Assembly: GCA_023136145.1 (NCBI GenBank)
Contig: JAGLRU010000066.1
Coordinates: 1 to 7,450, forward strand
Length of the DNA stretch: 7,450 bases
DNA from: Alphaproteobacteria bacterium
GTDB lineage: Bacteria > Pseudomonadota > Alphaproteobacteria > Micavibrionales > UBA2020
Direction of reading: 5' to 3'
The notes beneath the pieces were generated by a model, which saw only the letters and a list, made by a program, of their open reading frames with translations, ran no database searches and had not been told where the DNA came from. Position 1 is the first letter of the stretch; every line of letters begins with the position of its first letter. A program made the position numbers and the translations under genes. Shown here piece by piece: positions 1-6,824 of the stretch.

Positions 1-1468
1 TCATTAGTGCCAGAAAAATTTGCACACGCAGATGTTTCGACTTTTCAGACTTTACAGAACCTACCCTGCCATGACCACGCTGATAGGGCGTATTTACTCC
101 CGGCGGAACAGGCTTTCCCCTGAAAAACGGCTTATAAACAGATTGTTTTTTAGCTGAGAGATTGCTTAAAAAAATTTCTCTAACTTTTTGATTAATTTCG
201 TGAATAAAAAACTGTTGAACGGTCATGTCAGCAATCTGTCGCGCCCGTTTCTCCAAAGCTGACCGAAATCCAGCCTTGGACTCAGGCTGAGACAGATTGC
301 GATTTCTAGCCTCCTCCATCCACATCATTTCAAAAAGGCTGACGGCATTTTCCAAAACCTTGTTCATTGCTGCCGCACCCTTCTTTTTGACGAGACTATC
401 TGGATCATGTTCCTGTGGTAAGAAAGCAAATTTAACAGAATGATCCGGTTTGAGAATAGGAAAAATCCGATCCAGAGTCCGTCCAGCCGCTCGCTGCCCC
501 GCTGTATCTCCGTCAAAACAAAGAATGGGGGTGCGGTTATCTTCAGGCATTACCTTCCAAAGTTCCTGAATTTGCGTTTCGGTCAATGCTGTCCCTAACG
601 GAGCGACCGTCGCTCTGAACCCTACCTGCGCGAGGGCGATCACATCCATATAGCCTTCGACAACGATAACAGGCTCTCCATTGCCTATCGCCTTGCGTGC
701 GCGAGATAGGCCATAAAGCATCCTACCTTTATGGTATAAATTCGATTCGGGAGAATTAATATATTTAGGTGCTGACTTGTCGGCAGGGCCACCACAGGTT
801 TCAGGCAGCACACGTCCACCGAATGCCACCACTCGTCCCTGAAAATCCTGTACAGGAAACATCACCCTTCCTCTGAAAAAAGGGTATATATCGCCTTTAT
901 TTCTTGTGGATTTTTTAAAAAGTCCTACTTCAAGCATATCTTCTATTTTGAATCCGGCCTTTAGCAGAGTTTGCTTTAGACCCTGTTCATCAGAGCTTGC
1001 AAAACCCAGACGAAAACCTCGTGTAGTTTCTAAAGAAAGCCCTCGTCCCCTCAGATATTTAAGGATTTTTTTGTTTTTGGTATCATGCAATTGCCGTTCA
1101 TACCACTTGGTCGCTAACTCCATCAAATCATAGAGGGATGCTTGACGTTTGTATTTTTTCTCCTCCTCTGGAGTAGGCTTAGGTACTTGCATCCCGGCAA
1201 GACCGGCTAGATACTCCACAGCATCCATAAAAGGTATATTGTCGTGACTCATCAGAAAACCAATGGAATCGCCGTGCGCCCCGCACCCGAAGCAATGGTA
1301 AAATCCTTTAACATCATTAACGGTAAATGAGGCTGTTTTCTCTTTATGAAAAGGACAACGTCCCTTATACTCCCGTCCGGCACGAATCAGTTTCGTTCTC
1401 TTGCCGATAATGTCAGACAAAAGAACGCGGGATCGTAATTCATCCATAAAAATTTTAGGCAGAGACAT
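1..1468 (-). CDS. dnaG: DNA primase DnaG (3' end outside window)
   Basis: DnaG makes the short RNA primers for leading- and lagging-strand DNA synthesis and works with the DnaB helicase at the fork. Reading the minus strand from the ATG at 1468 gives 489 uninterrupted codons to the window edge. The N-terminal zinc-binding domain has a C38-x2-H41-x17-C59-x2-C62 pattern (CPFH...CFGC). The RNA polymerase core follows, with KYINSPES near residue 235. The TOPRIM catalytic residues are visible: E271 in EGYMDVIAL, D319 and D321 in FDGDTAGQ, and D355/D357 in HDPDSL. The missing part should be the C-terminal helicase-binding domain, since family members are usually about 600 residues or longer. The start MSLPKIFMDEL fits the alphaproteobacterial N-terminus, but no strong Shine-Dalgarno precedes it; M8 is an alternative. 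It is divergent from carD. The frame is intact, and identification is secure. Confidence 0.97.
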   Translation of the reverse strand, partial: MSLPKIFMDELRSRVLLSDIIGKRTKLIRAGREYKGRCPFHKEKTASFTVNDVKGFYHCFGCGAHGDSIGFLMSHDNIPFMDAVEYLAGLAGMQVPKPTPEEEKKYKRQASLYDLMELATKWYERQLHDTKNKKILKYLRGRGLSLETTRGFRLGFASSDEQGLKQTLLKAGFKIEDMLEVGLFKKSTRNKGDIYPFFRGRVMFPVQDFQGRVVAFGGRVLPETCGGPADKSAPKYINSPESNLYHKGRMLYGLSRARKAIGNGEPVIVVEGYMDVIALAQVGFRATVAPLGTALTETQIQELWKVMPEDNRTPILCFDGDTAGQRAAGRTLDRIFPILKPDHSVKFAFLPQEHDPDSLVKKKGAAAMNKVLENAVSLFEMMWMEEARNRNLSQPESKAGFRSALEKRARQIADMTVQQFFIHEINQKVREIFLSNLSAKKQSVYKPFFRGKPVPPGVNTPYQRGHGRVGSVKSEKSKHLRVQIFLALM

Positions 1469-1597
1469 AGGACTGAAATTAATACAATCTTTGTCCCGAT
1501 AGCAAGGCGATTCCAAGCTTTACACAAACATTCATCAGTGGAAACATTGTGATTTACATATAATTTTCAATGTATTCGAACAATTTTTAATAAACGC

Positions 1598-1626
1598 TTG
1601 ATTTCTTATGATATTTTAGTTATCAT
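1598..1626 (+). promoter_or_regulatory. Predicted sigma70-type promoter of carD
   Basis: A -35 box TTGATT (1598-1603) and a -10 box TATCAT (1621-1626) are separated by exactly 17 bases, close to the housekeeping consensus. Transcription would start near 1633, giving carD a leader of roughly 115 nt. This comes from base matching only; there are no expression data. Confidence 0.5.
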
Positions 1627-1667
1627 TCCTAGCAGTGGTTAACTTGCAATTCCGAAGTTGTTGTGTA

Positions 1668-1700
1668 TTTCTAAATGAAGGTGTTGCAAGTATTTAGAAA
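1668..1700 (+). repeat. Perfect 9-bp inverted repeat in the carD leader
   Basis: TTTCTAAAT (1668-1676) and ATTTAGAAA (1692-1700) are exact reverse complements separated by 15 bases. The repeat lies downstream of the predicted carD promoter and about 50 bases before the carD start. It could form an RNA stem-loop in the leader or be a binding site for a dimeric regulator. No T-tract follows, so it is not a classic terminator. Confidence 0.5.
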
Positions 1701-1740
1701 AATAATCTTATGAAATTACAGAATTTTTTTGCACCAAAGC

Positions 1741-1744
1741 GAGG
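1741..1744 (+). promoter_or_regulatory. Ribosome binding site fixing the carD start
   Basis: GAGG (1741-1744) lies five bases before the ATG at 1750. This favours that ATG over the in-frame TTG at 1729, which would otherwise lengthen the protein by seven residues and has no comparable site. Confidence 0.65.
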
Positions 1745-1749
1745 ATCAA

Positions 1750-2481
1750 ATGGCAAAAACAATTAAGGCAAAAACGAATTCCAAAGCGAAGAAAGTTGGT
1801 GCAGTTAAAGCTGCGCCTTCAAGAAAGTCAGTAGACTCTGTTAAAATAACAGTAAAAGGCCGTAAGACAGTTGTCAAACTTGATTCTCGGAAGAAAAAAG
1901 CTACTGCCACCAAAGCAAAGGCTTCGAAACTTGTCGTTTCTAAGGCTTCGAATTCAACTCCGCCACCATTGATTGCAAAGAAAGCGGAGAAGCTTGATTT
2001 TGCAGCTGGTGATTTTGTTGTCTACCCTGCACATGGAGTCGGGCAGGTCGAAGGAGTTGAGGTTCAAATGATCTCCGGTATAGAAGTTACACTTTATGCC
2101 ATCAGTTTTGAAAAAGATCGTATGCGCCTTAAGCTTCCTGTCACAAAAGTGAAAGTTTCAGGTCTCCGCAAATTATCATCTAAAGATCGCCTGAAAGACG
2201 CTTTGGCCACATTGCAGGGACGTTCGCAAGTGCGGCGCATTATGTGGAGTCGCCGTGCACAGGAATATGAAGTAAAGATTAATTCCGGTGACCCCGTCTC
2301 TATTGCAGAAGTCCTTCGCGATTTGAAAAAGTCTGGCGATCAGGGAGAACAGTCCTACAGCGAACGCCAGATATATCAAGCTGCGCTGGCGCGACTCGCT
2401 CGTGAAGTCGCAGCGATTGAAAAAATCGACGAAAAAAAGGCAACTGAAAGACTAGAAACTGTCCTTTCAAGTATCGCCTAA
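1750..2481 (+). CDS. carD: CarD/CdnL-family transcription regulator with lysine-rich N-terminal extension
   Basis: CarD/CdnL proteins bind the RNA polymerase beta subunit and stabilise open promoter complexes, often at rRNA and other growth-related promoters. The product is 243 residues. Residues 1 to about 80 are a low-complexity basic segment rich in Lys, Ala, Ser and Thr, resembling histone-H1-like or AlgP-like tails and probably disordered. The RNA-polymerase-interaction domain starts near residue 84 with GDFVVYPAHGVGQVEGVE, followed by RMRLKLPVTK and GLRKLSS. The C-terminal helical DNA-binding part follows, with W166 in RRIMWSRR and SYSERQIYQAALARLAREV near 202-220. Caulobacter CdnL is about 170 residues, so the extra length lies at the N-terminus. 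The start was chosen for its GAGG site. The family call is firm; the role of the tail is unknown. The gene is divergent from dnaG and 72 bases upstream of an SNase-like gene. Confidence 0.92.
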   Translation: MAKTIKAKTNSKAKKVGAVKAAPSRKSVDSVKITVKGRKTVVKLDSRKKKATATKAKASKLVVSKASNSTPPPLIAKKAEKLDFAAGDFVVYPAHGVGQVEGVEVQMISGIEVTLYAISFEKDRMRLKLPVTKVKVSGLRKLSSKDRLKDALATLQGRSQVRRIMWSRRAQEYEVKINSGDPVSIAEVLRDLKKSGDQGEQSYSERQIYQAALARLAREVAAIEKIDEKKATERLETVLSSIA

Positions 2482-2553
2482 TAAATTGTTAAGGCAAAGA
2501 ATGACTGTTTTTAACCTTTGATTCTTATTTATAAACTATGCTAGAAATCAGAG

Positions 2554-3375
2554 ATGAAAGTTGTTTGTTGTTTCCATTTTTTAACATTACTTGTGCTTCT
2601 CGTGCTTACGGTTCCCGCCGTTGCGCAGAAGGAGGACGGAGATTATTTTATCGATCCTTTCAGTGAGGAGGAGATATCTCCTGATCGACCAGAAAGCATG
2701 GTTTTGATTGATAGCGGGATAGTCACGAAAGTCTTGAAATCTAACTTGATTTTGCTGAATAACAAACATTATAAGCTCGACAACATCAGTACGCCAGCTT
2801 ATGAAGATCAACTTGCTCTTAATGAGGTAACCAGCGCATTACTGAATAGAAACGTAAATATTTACAGCAAGACAGAAGACAAAACTATTGACAGGTACCG
2901 CATGCCTCTCACTCATGTCGTGCGTGACGATGGAGTATGGATTCAAGAAAGACTGATTTCGAAGGGGTTAGCGTGGGCCACCATCACAGGAACTAACCGG
3001 CAAATGACTCATATTCTGCTTAAAATGGAAAAAAAAGCTCGCGATAAAAGGAATGGCTTCTGGTCGACTCCTATGTATTACATTAAAACACTTACTAAAC
3101 TGAAAGACTGTAAAGACTGTGTTGACAGCTATCAGATCATCGAAGGAAAAATTCTTTATATAAAACGGAAAAAATCAACGCTATTTTTAAACTTTTCCAA
3201 AGACTGGAAAACGGATTTTACCATAGAACTTCCTCTAAAACACCTATCTCGATTTAAGGTTCATAGACCTTATGCATGGTTAAATCGTACTGTTCACGTA
3301 CGCGGATGGGTAAGGGAAAAGAACGGTCTAATGATTGAGGTAAAATTCCCTGAACAGGTTGAAATAATTAAATAA
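2554..3375 (+). CDS. Secreted SNase-like (thermonuclease-fold) protein, probably catalytically inactive
   Basis: The 273-residue product begins with a clear Sec signal peptide: a hydrophobic run at residues 9-20, then PAVA with likely cleavage after A24. It should therefore be exported to the periplasm or beyond. Residues 54-172 follow the staphylococcal-nuclease fold pattern (GIVTKVL, HYKLDNISTP, DRYRMPLTHVV, WIQERLISKGLAWA, KARDKRNGFWS). By hand alignment the catalytic residues are replaced: Arg35 is K74, Glu43 is about A82, Arg87 is M117, and the metal-binding Asp21 and Asp40 positions are N64 and S79. Residues 192-273 form a second domain with FLNFSKDWKTDFTIELP and VHVRGWVREKNGLMIEV. I recall this domain from alphaproteobacterial thermonuclease-family proteins; it probably binds a partner or nucleic acid. 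A CxxC pair (C186, C189) sits between the domains. The Shine-Dalgarno is weak. Fold assignment is good, loss of nuclease activity is inferred, and the true function is unknown. Confidence 0.8.
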   Translation: MKVVCCFHFLTLLVLLVLTVPAVAQKEDGDYFIDPFSEEEISPDRPESMVLIDSGIVTKVLKSNLILLNNKHYKLDNISTPAYEDQLALNEVTSALLNRNVNIYSKTEDKTIDRYRMPLTHVVRDDGVWIQERLISKGLAWATITGTNRQMTHILLKMEKKARDKRNGFWSTPMYYIKTLTKLKDCKDCVDSYQIIEGKILYIKRKKSTLFLNFSKDWKTDFTIELPLKHLSRFKVHRPYAWLNRTVHVRGWVREKNGLMIEVKFPEQVEIIK

Positions 3376-3433
3376 TTTAAAACAACCTTGTAAACATAGC
3401 TTTTACTTGCCTCGAAGAAAGCACGCCTCAGTA

Positions 3434-4639
3434 ATGAATGTTTTTATGACTCTTGATGATCTGTCTTCCAAAGGAAAGATTGTTCTTTTGCGCGTGGATC
3501 TGAACGTCCCGATGCAAAACGGACAAGTCAGCGACATGACCAGAATTACACGGGTTCTTCCAACCATAAGAGAACTCACCGCAAAGGGAGGCAAAGTCGT
3601 CCTGCTTTCCCATTTCGGACGTCCAGAGGGCAAAGACACCTCACTGTCTCTTGAGCCAGTGGGAAAAGCTGTAGAACACGCACTTGGAAAAACTGTCGTT
3701 TTCGTGAATGACTGCATCGGAGATGCACCGGCATCTGCCATCGCGAAAATGAAAGAAGGTGATGTCCTCCTTCTTGAAAACACGCGGTTTTATGCCGAAG
3801 AGGAGAAAAACGATAAAGCTTTTTCCGCAAAAATCGCAGCTCTTGGCAACGTTTATGTGAACGATGCTTTTTCCACCGCACACCGCGCACATGCCACAAC
3901 GCACGGCATCGCTGGAATTCTCCCAGCTTACGCTGGACGGCTGATGGAAGCTGAACTTAAGGCACTAAGCAATGCACTTGATCATCCTGCGCGTCCAGTC
4001 ATCGCTATCGTTGGCGGTGCAAAGATTTCAACAAAGCTTAATTTGCTAAATAATCTTGTCAAAAAAATCGATACGCTCGTGCTAGGCGGTGGCATGGCCA
4101 ACACATTTCTGCATGCTCTCGGAACGCCAATGGGGAAATCGTTATGTGAGCGTGACATGGCTACACAGGCACTGGAAATCATTGAAACTGCCCACGTTGG
4201 AAATTGCAAAATCATCCTGCCAGTCGATGGAGTCGTTGCCAAAGAACTAAAAACAGGAACTGATGTGGAAACTGTCGGCATAGACAGCATCCCGCAGGAT
4301 GCCATGATGCTGGATATCGGCAAAGGTTCCGTTGCTGTCATTACGGATGAATTGTGCAAAGCAAAAACGCTGCTCTGGAACGGCCCCCTCGGTGCCTTTG
4401 AGACCCCTCCATTCGATAACGGAACAACAGCTCTCGCAAAAATAGCCGCAGAACTAACGGCTCAGGGAAAATTGGTTAGTATCGCTGGCGGTGGTGATAC
4501 CGTTTCCGCCCTTGCTAATGCTTGTGTCGATAAAAAAATGACTTATGTTTCAACAGCAGGTGGCGCGTTCCTTGAATGGCTGGAAGGCAAAGACCTGCCG
4601 GGTGTCATGGCATTGATGGATAGTGCGCTGGATTCATAA
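3434..4639 (+). CDS. pgk: Phosphoglycerate kinase
   Basis: Pgk is a cytosolic enzyme that transfers a phosphate between 1,3-bisphosphoglycerate and ADP in glycolysis, reversibly in gluconeogenesis. The 401-residue product has normal length and all hallmark segments: RVDLNVPM (20-27) and SHFGRP (59-64) for 3-phosphoglycerate binding, ENTRFYAEEEKND (115-127), NDAFSTAHRAHAT (143-155), GGAKISTK (194-201), LLWNGPLGAFE (313-323), and the nucleotide-binding GGGDT (352-356) with STAGGAFLEW (373-382). The start is uncertain. The ATG at 3434 has only a distant GAAGAAAG (3414-3421), an ATG at 3446 gives MTLDDLSSKG, and a TTG at 3407 would extend the frame. The choice changes only the first few residues. 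It lies 58 bases after the SNase-like gene with no visible terminator between them, so co-transcription is possible. It converges with glnA. Confidence 0.97.
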   Translation: MNVFMTLDDLSSKGKIVLLRVDLNVPMQNGQVSDMTRITRVLPTIRELTAKGGKVVLLSHFGRPEGKDTSLSLEPVGKAVEHALGKTVVFVNDCIGDAPASAIAKMKEGDVLLLENTRFYAEEEKNDKAFSAKIAALGNVYVNDAFSTAHRAHATTHGIAGILPAYAGRLMEAELKALSNALDHPARPVIAIVGGAKISTKLNLLNNLVKKIDTLVLGGGMANTFLHALGTPMGKSLCERDMATQALEIIETAHVGNCKIILPVDGVVAKELKTGTDVETVGIDSIPQDAMMLDIGKGSVAVITDELCKAKTLLWNGPLGAFETPPFDNGTTALAKIAAELTAQGKLVSIAGGGDTVSALANACVDKKMTYVSTAGGAFLEWLEGKDLPGVMALMDSALDS

Positions 4640-4650
4640 GAAATTCCCTC

Positions 4651-4671
4651 CATCCTTCTATCGAATGGATG
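4651..4671. terminator. Possible weak hairpin between convergent pgk and glnA
   Basis: CATCC-TTC (4651-4658) pairs with GAA-GGATG (4663-4671) around a 4-base loop with one bulged T. It lies in the 44-base gap between the pgk stop and the glnA stop, where a shared terminator would be expected. Neither strand shows a good T-tract right after the stem, so it is weak by intrinsic-terminator rules. Confidence 0.35.
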
Positions 4672-4683
4672 AGAAAACACAAG

Positions 4684-6132
4684 TCAGACCGAGTAATACA
4701 TCGCGAATTCAATTGGATGCGGCATGATTTCGTAGGACTTCACTTCTGCGTATCTCAGTTCAAGATAGCTTTCAATAAAGTCCTTGCTGAAAACGCCACC
4801 TTTAAGCAGGAAGTCATGGTCTTCACTAAGCGCATCCAGTGCTTCGCGCAGCGATCCGCAGACCGTCGGAATTTGTAACAATTCTTCCGGTGGTAAATCA
4901 TACAGGTTTTTGTCCATAGCGTCTCCGGGATGTATCTTTTTCTGGATGCCATCTAGTCCTGCCATCAGCATCGCCGCGAACGATAGGTAAGCATTAGCCG
5001 CCGGATCGGGAAAACGTATTTCAACACGCTTACCTTTCGGGCTAGCCGAGAAAGGTATGCGACAGGAGGCCGAACGGTTGCGTACTGAATAAGCGAGCAG
5101 CACTGGTGCTTCATACCCCGGCACCAAACGCTTATAACTGTTTGTGGTCGGGTTAGTGATAGCGTTCAGTGCCTTGGCATGTTTAATGATCCCGCCGATG
5201 TAGTAAAGGCAAGTGTCTGACAGGTCTGCATAGCCAGCGCCCGCAAACAATGGTTTCCCCGCCTTCCAAAGCGACTGATGTACATGCATCCCTGATCCGT
5301 TGTCACCGTAAACTGGTTTCGGCATAAAAGTCGCTGTCTTTCCGTAGGCATGAGCCACGTTATGTACGACGTATTTGTAGAGCTGAATGTTATCCGCACT
5401 GTTAACTAGCGTGGAAAATTTTATTCCCAGTTCAACCTGCGAAGGTGCAACTTCGTGATGGTGTTTTTCGACCTCAACGCCCATGCCTGCCAGCACCGTC
5501 GTCATTTCAGCGCGTAGATCGCTGGAGCTATCTATAGGCTGTACTGGAAAATAGCCACCCTTTGCGCCCGGACGGTGACCCATGTTACCTTGTTCGTATT
5601 GTCTGCCGGAATTGTAAGGGCCTTCCATGCTGTCAATCTCGTAACTGACGCGATTCATTTGTACGTCGATTCGCACATCATCGAAAATAAAGAATTCTGC
5701 CTCAGGTCCAAAATACGCCGTATCCGCTATGCCAGTGGACTGTAGATATTTTTCAGCGGCATTGGCGATTGATCGTGGGTCACGATTGTAAGACTGTCCG
5801 GTGGAAGGATCATGAACATCGCAAAACACATCCATCGTTGGCTGTACGGCGAATGGGTCTAACCGTGCCGTAGAAAGATCAGGATACAAAACCATATCGG
5901 ATTCATTGATAGCTCTCCATCCAGCGATAGATGATCCGTCAAACATAACGCCGTCTGTCAGCAGATCTTCGTCGATGGTCGAAATGTGCTGTGCCATATG
6001 TTGCAGTTTTCCGCGCATGTCGGTAAAGCGGAATGCAACATATTGAATTTCATGTTCCTTCAGGAGCTTGAAAAACGCGGAGAATTTACGGCCTGATTTA
6101 GGTTTTTTTGTGTTTGCTTTAGGTTTTGTCAT
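4684..6132 (-). CDS. glnA: Glutamine synthetase, type I (GSI-beta)
   Basis: GlnA makes glutamine from glutamate, ammonia and ATP in the cytoplasm as a dodecamer and is the main entry for ammonium. The 482-residue product shows the complete family signature: DGSSIAGW (65-72), GPEAEFFIFD (142-151), KHHHEVAPSQ (223-232), NGSGMHVHQS (278-287), NPTTNSYKRLVPGYEAP (327-343), NRSASCRIP (352-360) and RFPDPAANAY (373-382). Y411 in KNLYDLPPEE matches the adenylylated Tyr397 of enterobacterial GS, so GlnE-dependent modification is expected. The enzyme is usually about 469 residues; the excess is a basic N-terminal tail (MTKPKANTKKPKSG). A strong GAGGAG (6139-6144), six bases before the ATG, supports this start. 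It lies 33 bases downstream of glnB on the same strand, so the two are very likely one operon. Confidence 0.98.
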   Translation of the reverse strand: MTKPKANTKKPKSGRKFSAFFKLLKEHEIQYVAFRFTDMRGKLQHMAQHISTIDEDLLTDGVMFDGSSIAGWRAINESDMVLYPDLSTARLDPFAVQPTMDVFCDVHDPSTGQSYNRDPRSIANAAEKYLQSTGIADTAYFGPEAEFFIFDDVRIDVQMNRVSYEIDSMEGPYNSGRQYEQGNMGHRPGAKGGYFPVQPIDSSSDLRAEMTTVLAGMGVEVEKHHHEVAPSQVELGIKFSTLVNSADNIQLYKYVVHNVAHAYGKTATFMPKPVYGDNGSGMHVHQSLWKAGKPLFAGAGYADLSDTCLYYIGGIIKHAKALNAITNPTTNSYKRLVPGYEAPVLLAYSVRNRSASCRIPFSASPKGKRVEIRFPDPAANAYLSFAAMLMAGLDGIQKKIHPGDAMDKNLYDLPPEELLQIPTVCGSLREALDALSEDHDFLLKGGVFSKDFIESYLELRYAEVKSYEIMPHPIEFAMYYSV

Positions 6133-6138
6133 GTGTGT

Positions 6139-6144
6139 CTCCTC
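6139..6144 (-). promoter_or_regulatory. Ribosome binding site of glnA
   Basis: On the minus strand GAGGAG ends six bases before the ATG at 6132. It is the strongest Shine-Dalgarno in the window and supports the N-terminally extended start of GlnA. Confidence 0.75.
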
Positions 6145-6165
6145 TGTAAGGTTATGTGATATTTT

Positions 6166-6504
6166 CTAAATCGCTTCCTTCCCGCGTTCTCCGGTACGAA
6201 CACGAATTACATTTTCAACGGGAAGGATAAAAATTTTCCCGTCACCAATGCGCCCCGTGCTGGCAGCATTCTGAATTACTTCTATCACATCATCTACCTG
6301 TTCGTTCTCAACGACAACTTCAATCTTAATTTTAGGCAGAAAATCGACAACGTACTCAGCACCGCGATAAAGCTCAGTATGTCCTTTCTGACGTCCGAAT
6401 CCACGCACTTCCATCACAGTCATGCCCTGCACGCCAACTTCATGAAGAGCTTCCTTTACTTCATCAAACTTGAATGGTTTAATAATAGCTTCGATTTTTT
6501 TCAT
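6166..6504 (-). CDS. glnB: Nitrogen regulatory protein PII
   Basis: PII is a trimeric cytosolic sensor of 2-oxoglutarate and ATP/ADP. It controls GS adenylylation through GlnE and nitrogen-regulated transcription through NtrB/NtrC. Starting at the ATG at 6504 the product is 112 residues, the standard PII length. It begins MKKIEAIIKPFKFDEVK and has the T-loop GFGRQKGHTELYRGAEY with the uridylylated Tyr at position 51. The C-terminal signature DGKIFILPVENVIRVRTGERG is the nucleotide-binding part. The open frame runs 34 codons further upstream, but that stretch has no PII similarity, and AAGGCGG (6510-6516) precedes the chosen ATG. Adjacency to glnA and the ELYRGAEY T-loop point to GlnB rather than GlnK; no amtB is visible. 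It is the first gene of a glnB-glnA operon. Confidence 0.97.
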   Translation of the reverse strand: MKKIEAIIKPFKFDEVKEALHEVGVQGMTVMEVRGFGRQKGHTELYRGAEYVVDFLPKIKIEVVVENEQVDDVIEVIQNAASTGRIGDGKIFILPVENVIRVRTGERGKEAI

Positions 6505-6509
6505 GTATT

Positions 6510-6516
6510 CCGCCTT
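6510..6516 (-). promoter_or_regulatory. Ribosome binding site fixing the glnB start
   Basis: Minus-strand AAGGCGG lies five bases before the ATG at 6504. It supports the 112-residue PII over the longer reading from 6606. Confidence 0.6.
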
Positions 6517-6550
6517 ATAAATATAGTGGTTATCTGCAACATGTGTAATA

Positions 6551-6613
6551 TGCCAGAAAAAGTATATGCCATCTCTAAAAACCTTAAAATTTTCCAACAT
6601 CATCATTCTGGCA
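6551..6613. repeat. 8-bp inverted repeat upstream of glnB
   Basis: TGCCAGAA (6551-6558) and TTCTGGCA (6606-6613) are exact reverse complements 47 bases apart. They flank the -10-like element of the proximal glnB promoter, as paired operator half-sites might. It could be chance in AT-rich DNA. Confidence 0.4.
6561..6589 (-). promoter_or_regulatory. Candidate proximal glnB promoter
   Basis: On the minus strand a good -10 box, TATACT (6561-6566), has only a poor -35 match, TTTTAA (6584-6589), 17 bases upstream. Transcription would begin about 50 bases before glnB. The weak -35 suggests an activator would be needed if the site is real. Confidence 0.3.
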
Positions 6614-6699
6614 AAAACCGGAATCTAATTGTTTCAAGAAGTTACGAGATTTCGGCTTTCGTCGGAATGATTGGAATGCTATAGTTATTTTTTCAATCG

Positions 6700-6726
6700 A
6701 TTATAACAAATAAAGCCTCTGCGCAA
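6700..6726 (-). promoter_or_regulatory. Candidate distal glnB promoter, extended -10
   Basis: Minus-strand TGTTATAAT gives a perfect extended -10 (TATAAT at 6700-6705). A TTGCGC -35-like box (6721-6726) lies at a short spacing of 15. It would give a leader of about 190 nt for glnB-glnA. Two promoters are known for glnBA operons in Rhodospirillum and Azospirillum, which makes this arrangement reasonable but not proven. Confidence 0.35.
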
Positions 6727-6794
6727 ATTTTTAGCATATCTTATAGTTGTGTCATGGTTTTTATAAGTAATCTTGTGATTTTTATGTTATAACC

Positions 6795-6824
6795 CTGACG
6801 TTCTGCGGATAATCGGAATAATAT
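6795..6824 (+). promoter_or_regulatory. Predicted promoter of tRNA-His
   Basis: CTGACG (6795-6800) and TAATAT (6819-6824) are 18 bases apart, placing transcription start near 6831, about 25 bases before the tRNA. A 6-bp inverted repeat (6816-6833) overlaps the -10 box. Confidence 0.4.

Larger units (their letters stand above)
1469..1749. other. Divergent intergenic region dnaG / carD
   Basis: This AT-rich spacer of about 280 bases separates dnaG (leftward) from carD (rightward). It holds a good rightward sigma70-like promoter (1598-1626) and a leader with a perfect 9-bp inverted repeat (1668-1700), listed separately. A further short inverted repeat, ACATTG (1544-1549) / CAATGT (1568-1573), flanks a TATAAT-like stretch, but I found no matching -35 box. 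No convincing promoter was found for dnaG on the minus strand. No gene is supported here. Confidence 0.6.

Noticed and set aside
906..1133. Plus-strand 75-codon ORF
   Set aside because: It lies wholly antisense to the intact dnaG frame and has no recognisable product.
1729..1749. TTG start for carD at 1729
   Set aside because: The GAGG Shine-Dalgarno is inside this extension and correctly placed for the ATG at 1750.
3407..3433. TTG start for pgk at 3407
   Set aside because: There is no ribosome binding site, and the extra residues MPRRKHASV do not resemble Pgk N-termini.
3403..4359. Several minus-strand ORFs of 61-126 codons opposite pgk
   Set aside because: Pgk is complete and conserved on the plus strand; these are its antisense shadows.
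6535..6555. Sigma54-like TGGCA / TTGCA elements on the minus strand upstream of glnB
   Set aside because: The two halves are separated by 10 bases instead of about 5 (GG to GC spacing 15 instead of 10), so they would lie on different faces of the helix. Not a valid -24/-12 promoter.
6505..6606. 34-codon N-terminal extension of the glnB frame
   Set aside because: It has no similarity to PII, a ribosome binding site lies just before the internal ATG, and starting there gives exactly 112 residues.
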